A stretch of 64,000 nucleotides of DNA. It comes from Erinaceus europaeus (lineage: Eukaryota > Chordata > Mammalia > Eulipotyphla > Erinaceidae). Shown here one piece after another: positions 63,778-64,000 of the stretch. The translations under genes were made by a program, and so were the position numbers. Within the stretch, counting starts at the first letter, position 1. Each line of letters opens with the position of its first letter. The notes beneath the pieces were generated by a model. That model was not told the DNA's origin and ran no database searches. It worked only from the letters and a program-made list of their open reading frames with translations. Location of the stretch: contig NC_080177.1 of NCBI RefSeq assembly GCF_950295315.1, positions 80,892,570 to 80,956,569 on the forward strand, read 5' to 3'.

Positions 63778-64000
63778 CTCTTACATTAGATAAAGGATTA
63801 ATAACCAGAATAAGTAAACAACTCACCAACTACATCAATAAGCTAAAAAAAAAAAAACAAAACAACAAAAGGACAATGAAAAAAAAATGTGTGAGGACAG
63901 GACAAGAGCTTCTTCAAAGAAGAGAGCCAAAGGGCAAAAAAACATGAAAAAATGGATGGTCAAGGAGATGTAAATGAAAACATTGAGATGTGTCTTAGAC
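63778..64000 (+). mobile_element. LINE-1 ORF2 fragment, right part (runs off the window)
   Basis: 'tacattagataaaggattaataacc' is the continuation of ORF2 after the position where 63099-63191 stops; later 'agcttcttcaaagaagagagcc' and 'gatgtaaatgaaaacattgagatg' follow in order. Frame broken by an A-run at 63846. Confidence 0.75.

Overview
The window looks like a gene-free stretch of a placental-mammal nuclear genome. The best guess is a hedgehog (Erinaceidae), because the dominant repeats are tRNA-derived SINEs of the type I remember from Erinaceus (ERI-like; not checked against a library). No complete cellular protein-coding gene, functional tRNA/rRNA gene, CRISPR array or operon is visible. 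Nearly all long open frames are read-through of SINEs or LINEs. Only one weak host-exon candidate was found (51890-52320).

SINE names used here are my own. SINE-A1 (about 280 bp) has a head with box A around TAGCGCAGCGG and box B GGTTCGAGCCC, a CT-rich body, a CAACAA-rich region and a (TAAA)n tail. SINE-A2 is the same with an extra 3' block that reads GCCTCCAGGGTTAT on the opposite strand. SINE-B (about 215 bp) starts GGCCAGGTGGTGGCGCACC and ends TCTCTATCCAATAA. SINE-C (about 125 bp) has head GATAGCATAATGGTTATGC, box B GGTTCAATCCC and 3' end GAGCAGTGCTCTGGTAAA. SINE-D is a mixed older group with a GATGGCTCAGTGG-like head and a CT-rich 3' part. R is a repeat of up to 700 bp ending (minus strand) in an A-rich tail, probably a LINE-1 3' UTR type. 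TSD means target-site duplication.

The most notable content is a family of non-L1, non-LTR retrotransposon insertions. Two 5'-truncated copies (6940-7900 and 57055-57682, both minus) carry an open frame with the C-terminal part of a jockey/CR1-superfamily-like reverse transcriptase and a C-terminal Cys/His knuckle. They end in (GAA)n instead of poly(A), have perfect 12- and 11-bp TSDs, and differ from each other at about 3.4% of sites with no indels. A third insertion, only about 18-22 bp long, sits between 13-bp TSDs at 9573-9616. A recently active, possibly horizontally acquired LINE is the simplest reading.

Layout. 0-10 kb: SINE cluster, R copies, CTCCT microsatellite, retrotransposon copy 1 inside a SINE-C, and the micro-insertion. 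10-31 kb: SINEs separated by unique AT-rich DNA, a 5S rRNA pseudogene (17.9 kb), and two inverted copies of a 150-bp segment 6 kb apart (20.0 and 26.2 kb). 31-40 kb: R and L1 3' UTR pieces, 1.7 kb of unique DNA (35.0-36.7 kb), then a young L1 nested in a SINE-A1 tail with both TSD pairs readable (37.5-39.3 kb). 40-50 kb: hAT/MER5-like fossils, an exact 84-bp tandem duplication beside a GC-rich segment, a twin-primed L1, and an old L1. 50-57 kb: SINEs, a possible terminal exon and a SINE-A/SINE-C chimera. 57-64 kb: retrotransposon copy 2, old minus-strand L1 ORF2 cut by SINEs, and at the edge a plus-strand L1 interrupted by an endogenous-retrovirus LTR with a tRNA-Lys-type primer-binding site.

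All identities come from reading the sequence and from memory of families; no search was run. Repeat edges without a stated TSD are good to roughly 10-20 bp.
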